Assembly (NCBI GenBank): GCA_902806565.1
Contig: CADCXA010000006.1
Span: 868,001 to 932,000 of the forward strand
Reading direction: 5' to 3'
DNA length: 64,000 nucleotides
From: Hypoxylon rubiginosum
Lineage: Eukaryota; Ascomycota; Sordariomycetes; Xylariales; Hypoxylaceae
Position numbers and translations under genes: made by a program. The notes below the pieces were generated by a model, which was given only the letters and a program-made list of their open reading frames with translations, was not told where the DNA came from and searched no databases. The first letter of the stretch is position 1; each line of letters begins with the position of its first letter. Below, in pieces: positions 10,798 through 22,023 of this stretch.

Positions 10798-12986
10798 TTA
10801 TAGCTGTAGATTAGTTGTTGGAGCTCGTGTAGGACCACCTCTCAAATGAGCAGACGAATTCTTGAATAGACTCTGCCAGATGTAGGCTTCGCTAAGCAAA
10901 AGCTCGATGTCTTTCTCCGTCCAGTCACGAGTGGGTAGTGCTTGTAGGAACATCATAATCTCCTGAAAATCCATCTTGACGAGCTTGGCTGACCATTTGA
11001 CTAGGAAGGCCGCGCACACATATAAGTGGAATTCGGAGAAGCCTTGTTCTTCGGCCTAGATACGGTTAGCAATGCGACTGATTTCTATACGAGGACACCT
11101 ACAAGGTAAGTATCCCACATCCGAATAGTATTCCGGACAGTAATCTCTCTCATGAGAAGGCAATTCATCCAGCGGAAGCTGAACTGAATAAATTCGACAT
11201 GCTGACTTTCCAGGTGCTTTGCAAGTCCTTCATCGATCCTAGCAGTCAGATCTCGAAGCGCGGCAACTTGCCGTTGAATGCCAGGCTGAGCAACTATGTA
11301 ATGGTCCTGGATTCCGTCGAGCAGCTTCGTAAGGCACCAAAAGGAGTCAGCTTCTACCGCGTCAAGCACTGCTTTTGGCAACTGCCCTGGGTCCATGCCG
11401 CTTTCAATGTTACAATCCGTGATATAAGCGCCTAAAAACACTTCCCAGAAAGGAGTAACCAAGTCGTTGATTCCCTGTACGTAGCCGGATGCCGGATGCC
11501 GGATTGCCCAGAGGTATAAAATTCGTTCTAGCGACCGCTGTGTTGCTTCATAACTGTAGAGCTCGATATGGGGGTTGGTCCTGGGTACATCGATACTAAT
11601 CTGATGCCAGATTGCTTCGTCTAGACCTCTCGACCGACCGCCCGAGGTAGGATTATTGCCTCCTCGTTCGAAAGCTTGGCGAACTCCGTCGAGATATTCT
11701 TTCCGCTTTCGCTCCAGTGTTGCGACTCGCCTCTCGCTACTGGTAGGCAAATAACTTAGCAGCAGTTGCCAGGTCATGGCCCGGACCTCTTCAGGGACAC
11801 CGCCCCATGCTAAGGCTCTAAGATCCGTCAACGGTATCGTGCTAGCCTGGAGAATCTTTTTAAACTTGTTGATCTTTGTTATACGAGAGTTTATGGCATC
11901 GATTTCCTTGGGGGTCGCGTTGGCTGGGGTTGTGGGATGGTCGATAAGATGTAAAGCATTGGCTGGATCTGTACAAGATTAGCCACGAGGATGATCTCTA
12001 GTGATAAATGGAGTTTTACCTTTAAGGATATCTTTGTATTGTGGCCTGAGAATCTTCCCTTCGCTCTTCTTCGGCATGGGGTAAGTTGGCGCCGGTCGTT
12101 CAATGGCTATATCGGCACTATTTGAGTATCGCCTATTGGAAAAGCTAAGCGCATTATCGAGGGACGTGGGTTGGGCATGTAAGGAGACGCTGCTTTGGGC
12201 TGCTGCTGCTCGTCGAGATCGTCGCCTCATATTCGACAAGCTTGGAAGGCCAAAGTCGTCTCCATCGTCGTCTTCATATCCAAACATATCCTCTCCGTCT
12301 GGCATTTCAGGGTCTCCAACTTCCCAATCTTGATTCGTGTTCGACAGGAAACTGAAATAGGACTTGAGCGGAGGTGACGACAGGCCAGACGAGGATTTTG
12401 GCGGTGGCGTGCCAACGTCGCTAGTGCAGGCCTTGTGTGAAGACGAGGAGGGAGGAGTTCGTGGTCGTGAAGAGGATGAGCCAGAGAGGTTTCTAGTGTG
12501 TGGCGCCAAGTCAGCGAAGAGGTTATACCACAAGCTATTCCGGGAAGCGTACAGGTTATCGAACTTGAGCATGTCCGCGTGAGAGTAGGAAGCGCCCACA
12601 ACAAGGCTTGGATCTCGACCTGTTCTCTTTGGGGTACCTTCGCGTTGAACACTCCAGAATGGCGAAGTCGACCTACTTGAGCCTTAGTTAGCACAGTTCC
12701 GAGGGGGGTTTCGCCCGCAAAGAGTGGCGAGCAACCTACTCGGACCTATCTGTCAAGGAGAGTAGTTGAAATTAGCAAGTTTGTTTCTCTCTTGGGTGTC
12801 AATATAAGCGCCAGTCGAGCGCATAAATATACCACTAGAGCATAGAGGTAGAGAGTAGTACTTACCGACTTGAATCATTTCCTACGTCATCGTCAATATC
12901 AACTAGTGCTTCTTTTGAGGTTGACTTGAAGGGGAGCTCACCTGTTGGGATGGCGGCTTCTTGCCGCTACCCGAGGACGAGAACAT
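10798..12986 (-). CDS. gyp1: TBC-domain Rab GTPase-activating protein, Gyp1 / TBC1D22 type
   Basis: Accelerates GTP hydrolysis on Golgi Rab proteins (Ypt1 in yeast). Exons: 12986-12942, 12881-12866 (16 bases), 12682-12020, 11968-11103 and 11055-10798; introns of 60, 183, 51 and 47 bases; phases close to 615 residues. The start MFSSSGSGKKPPSQQ is followed by a Ser/Pro-rich, acidic linker (MPDGEDMFGYEDDDGDDFG), then the TBC domain from about residue 285. Both catalytic fingers are present: the arginine finger in ISIDVPRTNP (R371) and the glutamine finger in GYVQGINDL (Q406). The C-terminus has the family's FLQALPTRDWTEKDIELLL segment. The small second exon and the 183-base intron are the least certain parts; they were chosen because they alone keep the frame into RSTSPFWSVQREGTP. 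The gene shares a divergent promoter with the Hrp1-like gene. Confidence 0.92.
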
Positions 12987-14091
12987 TATAATAGGAACCG
13001 TTCGCAATCGATTACAACCGCATGGTTATTGGCAGATGTGAAGCATTCTCTTAGGGAATCATCTGGTATGGCGTGTTGTATCAAGCGACGGCGACGCATG
13101 TGGACCTAAGGTACTAGATGTAAGTTGCTGTTAGGTACTAAGATACCTAGAAGCGGTGGAGTTTTAGGTACCTTAAATCACCTGGCAAGTACCATGTAGG
13201 TGGTGGAGCTACATGTAATGCAGTCGAGGTGCCACAAATGCCCCTCGACGAATCTAAAAGCCACAGCTCAAGCCTCGGCAGAGAGTCTATACCTACCGGT
13301 ACGTACCCTTTTTAGTATTATACATCTACCTCTACTATTCGCTAGTTATTAAGTAATTTGTGGCTATGAATTTATATATATTAGGTATAAATATACATAT
13401 CATATAAACATGTCAATACCTTTTATTGAAACTAGATAGACAAATCTTAACAAAGAGTCATGAAACGAAGAAGGCGCCGTTACGTACCTACGTGAGTCCT
13501 AACCTTGGAAAGATGTAAGGAGTCTGGCAGTTCTAAGAGTCAAGCTTGTACCCTAGTCCCTGCTTTTGTGGCGTTAGTTAATCTTCATTAGGCGTTAGCG
13601 TGTCAATCAACGCCCTTACCCCACACAGCGTGCAGTAAATCCACAGCTGATTGGAGGACGGGTTAGAGTCCCTGATCAATGGTTTGTGCCCGTGCCACCT
13701 AAAGGCCCGAGCTTCTAAGAGTTTGCCTACAGCAGGGCCCTACGGTTGACCTCGCGTCTCCTATTGGCTCAAGATTTCTCATGGGCCGTCGTGTTGCTGC
13801 TATCAATTCAGAAGGCTGCAATTCTTTTTCGCCCTCTCCTCCAGTCCACCATTTTATTCATCGACTTGACTTCCTACATCGATCGCCTACAGAGCAATCT
13901 CTTCTTCCTCCGTAAACTTACTCCAGACTATTATACTTCTGGTTTCTCCTTCCAGCATTTGATACTCCAGTTGCTTGATAGAACTCACCTCTATTCTTCT
14001 GTTCCATCTCCGTCAGGTCGAATCCAAGTCAACCTTCCTACATCTTCGAGTCTTTCCAATCGCGTTTACCAACTCGACTACAGCATCTACC
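12987..14091. promoter_or_regulatory. Divergent promoter region, gyp1-type and hrp1-type genes
   Basis: About 1.1 kb between two start codons pointing away from each other. It contains many TACCTAGG/GGTACCT-like motifs and an AT-rich stretch near 13320-13420. The part nearest 14092 is pyrimidine-rich, as is usual upstream of highly expressed fungal genes. An open frame covering 13746-14099 is read through this leader and is not taken as a gene. Confidence 0.45.
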
Positions 14092-17086
14092 ATGGCTGAC
14101 GCGGAGAACTTCGAAGATGATCTCTTTGCGGATCTGTATGTATAACCCGAAATGCGACGCTCAATAGAATTACATAGCGCTCTTATCAATCCAATTCATT
14201 TCTGTCCCATATTCCGCGACTTTACTAACTAATTCTCCATAGTTACGATGACAATGAGCCTGCGGGTGCGCCGGCCCAAGCAGCACCTGTAGTACAAGCT
14301 CCCACTGCTTCTGCGCAGTCGAAAATCCAGTCGTCTATAGAAACACCCAGCCGACCCGAGCCCGATCAGACATTCAACGACGTAGCTCATATGACCGAGG
14401 AGAATGTAGCATACGACGACACCTATCAGGATGAAGCGTACGATGACGATGATGACGTCGACTTTAATCTGGGTAACGATCAATCCTCCGTGACTGCCAA
14501 TACCAATGCCCAACCTCAACATGAGGAGTCCACTCCGGCGTATCATGGTTCGCGCGCATCGGGTGCTAAAGAAGATGGGTAAGTACATTTAATTTAGAAC
14601 CTTGTTTTCTTTTTCCACGTCCACGTATGTTTGCTAGTCGATGAGCTCTAGAAGAGCCCTGCCGTGTCTCGCCTGTCTATGGAAGCCAGATCAGAAGCAG
14701 TTGCCAGAACATGCTCTTGTACTCAAAGCATGTGAAATGGGTGTCACAAATTTCCTGGATTGGGCTTTAGACAGTCAAAGGAGGTGTGCTTTTGGTACAC
14801 TAGGGCTCTAGCCAGATGGACTTTGGTGGTCAAGAGTGCTGTTTGCTGTCTTGCTAGCTGTCTCCGAAGGAAAAATTTGGTGATAGGATCTACCGAGTTG
14901 GCCAGCACTCAGTTACGTGGCCAAGGGGAGCACTCCAGCCGTCCGGATCTTGAGGGTGCAACACGGGGAAAGGGAGAGAGATGAAGACGAGGGATGAGTC
15001 ACTCTCCTGCCTTGAGAAGAAAACCCGCGATAAAAAGTCCCGACCATAGTCAGTACAGAGCATCACTACTACCTTCTGTAGCCATTCGTCAAAGATAGGC
15101 TCATAAAGCCTAACGAAGTACTATTACTCTGAAGGCTGTAAAAAGAGAATGGGCAGCGAATAGCGCTCGAGGTCATTTCCTAGCTTGACGATAGCAAAGA
15201 TACGAGAACAAAATTCGACATTTCAGACATCACCTGCCGTATCTTCTTTTGTTGAGCAGTGCTGTCTAGCCTTGCTCCTCGAACTACAACAAGCGCATAT
15301 GCATCGTCGCCTCATTTGAAATACAGAGCTTCGCACGCACAACACCACCCATCATGGACATGCCCAGGAGCCAAGAGGAGGATTACATCCCCTTATCCTC
15401 TGATGACGAAGACTTTGAACATGGCGGAGAGCTTCTAGACATACACCCACCCCTTACTCAGATCTCTGATCGTCCGCCTGAGCACATAGATGAAGATCGA
15501 AGGTTAGAGGACCGGCTACCAGGGCTTATCGCACATCATGTCTGCCAACTAACAATCATGAGCACACGCGCTGCACATACTGACAAATCTGTTCCTTTTT
15601 TTCTTCTTTTTTCTCCCAAGCTGACTGGCTTGTGGCGCATCGTAATCATTTTCGGTGTAGCAGAGACTAACCGCTAGTTTTATATAGAAAGATGTTTATT
15701 GGTGGTCTCAACTGGGAAACGACCGATCGTAAGGAGCCCCTATATAACTAGTTACATACGGAAATAGATTGCTAATATTTCTAGAATCACTTCGTGACTA
15801 CTTCTCCCAATTTGGTGAGGTGACCGAGTGCACCGTCATGAGAGATGGCGCTACCGGTCGCTCACGTGGTTTTGGATTCCTCACATTCAAAGATCCCAAA
15901 ACTGTGAACATCGTGATGGTCAAGGAGCATTTCTTGGACGGTAAAATTGTAGGTTTAATCAAGGACCTACTATTGCCCAAGAGTTGTATGCTGATTCTAA
16001 GCCTAGATCGACCCGAAACGAGCCATTCCACGCGATGAGCAGGAAAAGACTAGCAAGATTTTCGTGGGCGGAGTAAGCCAGGAAACCACCGAGACCGACT
16101 TCAAGGACTATTTTGCACAGTTCGGTCGAGTCGTCGATGCTACCCTGATGATGGACAAAGATACAGGTCGGCCTAGAGGATTCGGATTCGTTACATTTGA
16201 AAGTGAGGCCGGTGTTGAAGCTTGTCTCAACACGCACTTAGAGATCCACGGCAAGCCTATCGAGGTTAAGAAGGCCCAGCCTAGAGGCAACATGCGCGAG
16301 GAGGAAGAGGCTTCAAGGCGCGGCAAGTTCAGGAAGGGTGGCATGGAGGAGCAAGGTGGCAACCAGAACCAGATGCCCAGCCAGATGCCCCAGGGCGGTA
16401 TGACCCCCCAGGTCATGGCTCAGTACATGCAGAGAATGCAGCAATACATGGCCATGATGCAGCAGCAGATGAGCATGAACCGCGGCATGGGTATGGGGAC
16501 TATGAACCCGGCTATGATGCAAATGATGCAGATGCAGCAGATGCAACAAATGCAGCAGCAGATGTCTCAAGGCGGAGGCCAAAATTCCCCAAACAACCCA
16601 ATGGCAGGGATGGCCAATATGAATCCGGCTCTCTTGCAACAGATGCAACAGCAAATGCAGAACCAGATGATGAGCAATGGAGGCGCCGGTCAGAGCCAGA
16701 GTCCGAGCGACGGAAGCCAGCAAGGTTTTAACGATTTTAACCAGCAGCCATCGTTCAACCCGCGCGGTGGTGGAGGCAGTGGTGGTCGACGTGGCGGCCG
16801 AGGCGGATACAACCAAGCCTATAACAACGCCGCCAGCGGAGATCCAACTTCTTGGGAGGGTATGTATGACGACGTCCCCCAACCGAACTTCAACCAAGGA
16901 GGTCGTGGAGGATTCCATCGGGGTCGGGGCGGTGGACACCAATCGAGCCCAGGTCCTCTCGATCCGAACCATGCACCACCTGCCAACGCCCCTACGGGTC
17001 CCAAGAACGCCGGCAAACCGGGCGCGAACTATCGTGGAGGAGGACGGGGAGGAGGCAATTGGGGCTTTCATCCTTATGGTCGCTAG
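14092..17086 (+). CDS. hrp1: Two-RRM RNA-binding protein, Hrp1/Nab4 type
   Basis: Nuclear hnRNP-like protein of cleavage factor I needed for mRNA 3'-end formation and export in yeast. Exons: 14092-14135, 14243-14578, 15688-15728, 15785-15948 and 16007-17086; introns of 107, 1109, 56 and 58 bases; 554 residues. The acidic N-terminus ([18 protein letters not shown]) is followed by two RRMs: RNP2 MFIGGL at 129-134 and RNP1 SRGFGFLTF from 167; RNP2 IFVGGV at 213-218 and RNP1 PRGFGFVTF from 251. The linker [17 protein letters not shown] matches the family closely. The tail is rich in Met/Gln (roughly 300-390), then Asn/Gln and RGG-type repeats, typical of phase-separating hnRNPs. The second intron is about ten times the usual size here and contains a possible alternative first exon (listed separately). 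Confidence 0.94.
15354..15502 (+). CDS. Candidate alternative first exon of the hrp1-type gene
   Basis: Inside the 1109-base intron an ATG in good context (CACCCATCATGG) opens an acidic frame starting [20 protein letters not shown] and ending at DEDR plus two bases. A GTTAGA donor follows at 15503. Splicing it to the known acceptor before 15688 is exactly in phase (two bases plus one) and gives [12 protein letters not shown], keeping both RRMs. The resulting protein would be 477 residues with a different acidic N-terminus. GTT-type donors occur elsewhere in this window (glutaminase and beta-lactamase-family genes). Transcription from here is an inference; the frame could also be an accident in intron DNA. 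Confidence 0.4.
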
Positions 17087-17913
17087 CAGCGCTAGAGAGA
17101 TGCAAGATGCTCCAGAACTCCTCTCTCCCCCTAACATCATTCGTGCCCTCTAGGGATAAGGAAAGCCAAATAAGCTTCCACGAACTCACGAGTAGATGAA
17201 GTCTCATAATACGTTCTTATACGCCAAAAAACGATAATAATCGGTCACACATGGATCTTCTTGTCATCCGCGAAACGTTGCGAACGATATAATAAGGTCG
17301 TTTGCCTGTACTCGACAACACTACTCCTTCACAGCTTGCTATTATTAGTATTGTTACAGTTTCGCACTTGAGGGGCATCCGCTAAGGATATAGTCGAGCC
17401 TCTCGGTCTTTGCGGAGAGATTGGATCTCTCGTCGCGCGTATCGGGCTACGACGCGTTGAGTTCAGGGGGGGGAGCATTGGTGTGTTGCTGTTGGGGACT
17501 TTACATGCTACCTAACATACCTAGCTAGTTAGGGGTTAATATGCGAGCCCAGCCTTGCTTGTATGTAGAGAATTCACGTGCGCTATAGAGAACCGGCTAG
17601 ACAATACACAATGCGATTGTATTCTTTACTTGCAAACGTGATATGGGGGATTCAAAATTATCTACCTAGGTACCTACTTAGTGACTTATTCCAAGTCCAG
17701 AGATAGGTCCAGCGTCCAGTAGCTAAGCGACTTTCCAAATCCCATGGTCCTTCTTGGCCATTTTCGCCATTTTAGGATGGTCTAGGTAGGGGACCTTAAT
17801 TTCTTTCTCTTTTCTATTCTCCCCAACCATAATCCTCTATATTCTTCAACTACAGCAAACCATTACCATATCAGCACTATATTCTAATATACCCTCGAGC
17901 CACGTCGGCAAGC
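17087..17913. other. Intergenic, 3' region of hrp1-type gene and promoter of 2EXR gene
   Basis: Contains the 3' untranslated region of the RNA-binding protein gene and, near 17790-17910, a pyrimidine-rich then A-rich leader before the next ATG. No other gene is supported. Confidence 0.5.
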
Positions 17914-18783
17914 ATGTCTACACCGTTAGAGACATTTGAACTGTTCGGCCAACTTCCCTACGAGCTGAGGAGGCTTATCTGGGACTATTCCCTCGACAAC
18001 TTTCCGGCCAGGTTGTTCCAAGTCAGCCGCACCAACCGGCTCCCCTGCTGGGCCCACCCCGTGTCGCCGCCGACGGTGCAGGCGTGCCGCGAGTCCCGCG
18101 CCGCCGCCGTGTCGTACCACGCTGCCTGTGGACGCCGGGGCGGCAGCTGGCGCGACGTCGACGTCCGGGCGCTGTCGGCGACGGGCTGGTTCCACCCCGA
18201 GAAGGACGTCCTGTACTTCAAGACGTGGCAGGTGCCCGTGCCGCCCGGCGGCGGCAGCAGCAGCAACCCGGAGCACGTGCTAGCGAGGCTAGGCTCAGAA
18301 TACCGCAACTACCAGCTCAGCAGCGTCCGCAACGTCGCGTTCCACCACCGGGTCCTGAGCAACACGCGCAACACGACGCAGATCCTGCAGCAGTTCTACT
18401 GCCTCCTGCCGTCCGTGGAGACGGTCTACTGGCTGGTGCCCCAACGGTTCTCGGAGGTCGGCGACATGATGGCGCAGAAGGGGGCGAACTACAACGGCGG
18501 CGACGGCAGGCTTCCCGCCTCGTTGGTCGAGATTCCGGACTCGTACGCTCGTTTGAGCTACGTGGAACAGCGCAGCTCGAACGGCCGCTTTCCTATGCAC
18601 ACGACGTGGTGGATGGTAAGGGAACAGCTTGCCAAGGAGATGCGCGCGATGGCGGAGAGCGGTAGGATACCGAGGGAGCCCGAGGTGCTGGGGGTCTTCC
18701 TCGTCATGCCCGAGAGCCCGGGAAAACATGGTACGTTTCGTGAGTATGACCAGGCCCGAAATGGCTTAGAAGGTGGCAGGTAA
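17914..18783 (+). CDS. 2EXR-domain protein of unknown function
   Basis: Single-exon gene of 289 residues. The N-terminus FELFGQLPYELRRLIWDYSL matches the start of the fungal 2EXR motif (F...LP.ELR..IW...L), followed by VSPPTVQACRESRAAAV, the usual second part (residues about 9-70). This family is large in filamentous ascomycetes and its members have no established biochemical role; many look F-box-like at the start. No signal peptide or membrane helix is visible. The first two thirds are strongly GC-rich, which produces long shadow frames in other phases. There is no clear operon-like or cluster relation to its neighbours. Confidence 0.85.
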   Translation: MSTPLETFELFGQLPYELRRLIWDYSLDNFPARLFQVSRTNRLPCWAHPVSPPTVQACRESRAAAVSYHAACGRRGGSWRDVDVRALSATGWFHPEKDVLYFKTWQVPVPPGGGSSSNPEHVLARLGSEYRNYQLSSVRNVAFHHRVLSNTRNTTQILQQFYCLLPSVETVYWLVPQRFSEVGDMMAQKGANYNGGDGRLPASLVEIPDSYARLSYVEQRSSNGRFPMHTTWWMVREQLAKEMRAMAESGRIPREPEVLGVFLVMPESPGKHGTFREYDQARNGLEGGR

Positions 18784-19073
18784 AGGATAGCGGTTATTCT
18801 CTGTCATGACCGTTTTTTAGTATCGTCTTGTCCGTTGATATACCTATTAAATACGAGTTATTGTATGAATACAAGCAATTAAGCATACTCGATGCAACTC
18901 TTTATTTGCGAACTCGAAGTTGAGCTTTCAAAGTCAAGATAGTAGCAAGCTTTGACCTCCTAGTTATCTACGTTTATATTTGGACCTGATAGGTATACAT
19001 TAGGTGCACTATTACGTAGGAAGCCCATGATACGTGAAGGTATAGTGTTCATACATTACTTGCTCTGTTCCTA
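18784..19073. other. Convergent 3' region
   Basis: AT-leaning spacer between the 3' ends of the 2EXR gene (+) and the dioxygenase-family gene (-). No gene seen. Confidence 0.5.
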
Positions 19074-20060
19074 TTAGTCTCTATAAAGCCGCGTGAACCC
19101 CTCTGCCGGCGGCTGAAGCCAGTTCCGTTCGTCGTACTTAGTGCCATCTCCCTCGATAACATGGAACGTATAGATGATCCGACCCTTCTGGCTTAAGTTT
19201 TTCTCGCTCTTGTGGAGCAAGTTACCATGTATCAAGACCAACGACCCGGCCTTGACCTCGCCCATCTTATATTCGCCGTCCTCGCCTTGTCCATCCTTCT
19301 CTCCGTAACTATCACTAGCCGGAAACCTGGCCCCCTCGTTATCTATGAAGTCGGTCCCGCCCTTCTCGGCGCGCACGAAGCGCTGCCGCACCGGCGCCCA
19401 CCGGTGGCTGCCGGGCAGGAAGCTCAGGCAGCCGTTCTCGACCGTCGCGTCCTCGAGCGCGTACCAGAAGCCGACGGCGCTGGGCGGGTCGGTGTACAGG
19501 AAGGTGCTGTCCTGGTGGGGCGGCACGGCGCCGCCGATCTCGGGCTGCTTGCATATGATCATGCTCTGGAGCACGCGGGGATCTTTAAACCCGAGGGCCC
19601 GCGCCACCGCCGCCGGGTGGCTCTCCTTGCGGCCGGCCGCCACGCTGCCCGCGCTGGCGCCGGCTCCTAGCAAGTCCGGGTTCCGGGCCGGGTCCAGCAG
19701 GGCGGCGAAGGGCGGCGACAGCGCGTGCAGCGCGTGGCCGATCTTGTTGATGGCGCGCTCCTTGGGCTTCGCGAGGTTGCCCTCGGCGTCGAAGGCGTCC
19801 TCCTCGAAGAAGAAGCGCACGCGGTCGCCCGACGTGAGGAAGTAGTCGTCGCCGACGTGCGCCGACTTCTCGCCCGTGCTGAACCGCGTCATCGGGTGAT
19901 CCGACAGCGAGAACCCTTCGAGCAGCGACCGCGTCTTGTCTAGTAATGCCTGCACCGTCGTCGGCGGCAGGGCGTCCGGGACGATGGCGTAGCCGTCGCG
20001 CCAGAAGGCGGCTAGCTGCTCCGGGGTTAGGCCCCCGGTTGTTTCTACGGCTTTTGCCAT
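19074..20060 (-). CDS. Phytanoyl-CoA dioxygenase (PhyH) family protein
   Basis: Fe(II)/2-oxoglutarate-dependent oxygenase fold, single exon, 328 residues. The metal triad is visible: H182 and D184 in VPPHQDSTFLY and the distal H283 in HGNLLHKSEKNLSQKGR, with R294 placed to bind 2-oxoglutarate; GCLSFLPGSHRWAP is the conserved strand between them. The overall layout is closest to the PHYHD1-like branch, which does not necessarily act on phytanoyl-CoA. The C-terminus (RLYRD) is not a peroxisomal PTS1 signal and I see no PTS2. An Ala/Gly-rich insertion lies at about 131-145. The gene shares a 495-base divergent upstream region with the ethanolamine-phosphate cytidylyltransferase gene. Substrate unknown. 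Confidence 0.9.
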   Translation of the reverse strand: MAKAVETTGGLTPEQLAAFWRDGYAIVPDALPPTTVQALLDKTRSLLEGFSLSDHPMTRFSTGEKSAHVGDDYFLTSGDRVRFFFEEDAFDAEGNLAKPKERAINKIGHALHALSPPFAALLDPARNPDLLGAGASAGSVAAGRKESHPAAVARALGFKDPRVLQSMIICKQPEIGGAVPPHQDSTFLYTDPPSAVGFWYALEDATVENGCLSFLPGSHRWAPVRQRFVRAEKGGTDFIDNEGARFPASDSYGEKDGQGEDGEYKMGEVKAGSLVLIHGNLLHKSEKNLSQKGRIIYTFHVIEGDGTKYDERNWLQPPAEGFTRLYRD

Positions 20061-20555
20061 GTCGCGTTAGGTACAAGCAAGTTGTGTAAGTAGACAGTTA
20101 TAGACAAACTATAGGATATATATATGCGGTTACATCTACCAACCGATCTTGATATCGAACTGGTTGCGGTAATGGTGATCACTGATAGTCCGCATACGCA
20201 TCCATGCGATGGTGGGGCGAGATAGGGAAAACCGAGGGGTAACTAGAGGTACTGGAAGCTTAGCCTTCGAAGCTCTTGTCGATAAGACAATGTGACACAA
20301 GGTGAGGGGTCAAATACAGTGCTGAATAAGATAAACGACGGTATATTTCATCGTAATGAACACGTATGGAAAACAGTGTAAATAGTGAGCTTGGCAATCG
20401 TACAAGGTAACTTTAGCCGACTTACCGACTTACAGACGGAGGTACCTAGGCAGGTTCAACTTGTTATAATTCAACAATTTGACATTTCTACATTCCTCAT
20501 TCCAATATTTCAACATCGTCTCCTACGGTGTTCTCTTCTATAAACGACCCATATC
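20061..20555. promoter_or_regulatory. Divergent promoter region, PhyH-family and cytidylyltransferase genes
   Basis: A 495-base spacer between two divergent start codons. The side next to 20556 is AT-rich with short pyrimidine runs (20455-20540). No specific regulatory element can be named. Confidence 0.45.
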
Positions 20556-22023
20556 ATGAGTTCGGAGCAAGAGATCCTTTCCGGACCACCAGCCCCTAAG
20601 CTCCTAGATGACCGAATCTGGGTTGATGGGTGCTGGGACTTTTTCCACCACGGTCATGCGGGCGCCATGCTACAGGCGCGTCAACTCGGCACCGAATTAT
20701 ACGTCGGAGTGCACTCGGACGAGTCCATCCTAGAAAACAAGGGCCCGACGGTCATGAATCTTCGGGAACGGTACGGATAGCTCTTCCCAGATCCCACTCT
20801 GAGGAGCGTTCTGCTGATCTCCTGGAATTGAGTGAAAAAGACTCGCTGCAGTTGATGCCTGTCGCTGGGTCACCCGCTCTGTCGCATACGCCCCCTATGT
20901 CACGCAGCTGGATTTCATAAGTCACTTTGGCTGTAAATATGTGGTACATGGCGACGACATTACATCAGACAGCAGCGGCGAGGACTGCTACCGCTTCGTG
21001 AAGGCCGCCGGTCGCTTCAAGGTTGTTAAGCGCACACCTAGCATATCAACGACCGATCTCGTCGGCCGTATGTTGCTCTGCACCAGAACGCACTTCATCA
21101 AATCGCTAGAGAAGGTACTTGCTGGCGAAGAGGGCAGTGGCACCGCGGCCGAGAAGAAATCGGAAGGAGAGGCCATGTTGAATCGCATCACCCAGTACGC
21201 TACAGACGAGAGCGGAAAAAGACCCGGCGCAGATGTGTACTTCTGGTCAGCATCTAAGGCCGCAAAGACTGAGGATTCAGAGGAAGAAAAAGGCTCATTC
21301 CGCTCATTGCTCAAGGGCCACGGCCCTAAACCCGGCCAGAGGGTAGTTTACGTTGACGGGGGTTTCGATCTGTTTTCTAGTGGTCACATCGAGTTCCTCC
21401 GCCAAGTCATCCTAATCGAGGAAAATCTGGCAAAGAAGGAGGGTTGGTATGATGAGCAGGCCGTAAACGAGCGCCGTGGCAAGGGCGCCGATTACGGTCC
21501 GGTCTTCGTCGTTGCTGGAGTGCACGATGATGAAGTCATCAACTATTGGAAAGGGGTTAACTATCCGATCATGAATATCTACGAGCGTGGTCTATGCGTT
21601 CTGCAATGCCGAGTATGTTGTTTTGGTTTCTAATACAAAGTGGCGTCCCTGCTAATCATTTTATAGTATGTCAATACCGTCATATTCGGTGCGCCATTCT
21701 CGCCGACTAAGCCGTATCTCTCGAGCTCACCGTGGGGTACCCCTGACGCCGTATACCACGGGCCAACCTCATTCATGCCCCTCTCCTACGACCCGTATAG
21801 CGCACCGAAGGAGATGGGCATCTTTCAAGAGATTCCTAACCACGAATTCCAGGAAGTCAACGCCGGCACCATCGTGCAGCGTATCATGAAGAGCAGAGAA
21901 CTCTACGAGGAACGACAGAGAAAGAAGGGAATGAAAGCCGTAGGCGAAACTGCGCACCGCCATAGGGAGATACTAGAGGAGGAACAGCGTCTCAAGGAAG
22001 AAAAGTTGCATTATACTTCGTAA
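20556..22023 (+). CDS. ect1: Ethanolamine-phosphate cytidylyltransferase
   Basis: Makes CDP-ethanolamine from CTP and phosphoethanolamine in the Kennedy pathway for phosphatidylethanolamine. Exons: 20556-20770, 20841-21612 and 21667-22023, introns of 70 and 54 bases, 447 residues. Two cytidylyltransferase folds are present. The first has WVDGCWDFFHHGHAGAMLQ with the catalytic HxGH at 31-34 and RTPSISTTDLVGRM from 136. The second has VDGGFDLFSSGHIEFL, where the first histidine is replaced (SSGH at 251-254). Degeneracy of the second domain is known in yeast Ect1, so only the first site should be fully catalytic. A charged, probably helical tail (EEEQRLKEEK) ends the protein. Splicing of the first intron was chosen because it restores ERLAAVDACRWVTRSV. 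Confidence 0.94.

Noticed and set aside
13746..14099. Plus-strand frame of 117 codons ending at the hrp1-type start
   Set aside because: It reads through the pyrimidine-rich leader and has no domain; the real start at 14092 is in another frame and matches the family.
16313..17140. Minus-strand frame of 275 codons
   Set aside because: It is a His/Leu-rich shadow of the Met/Gln-rich tail of the hrp1-type protein.
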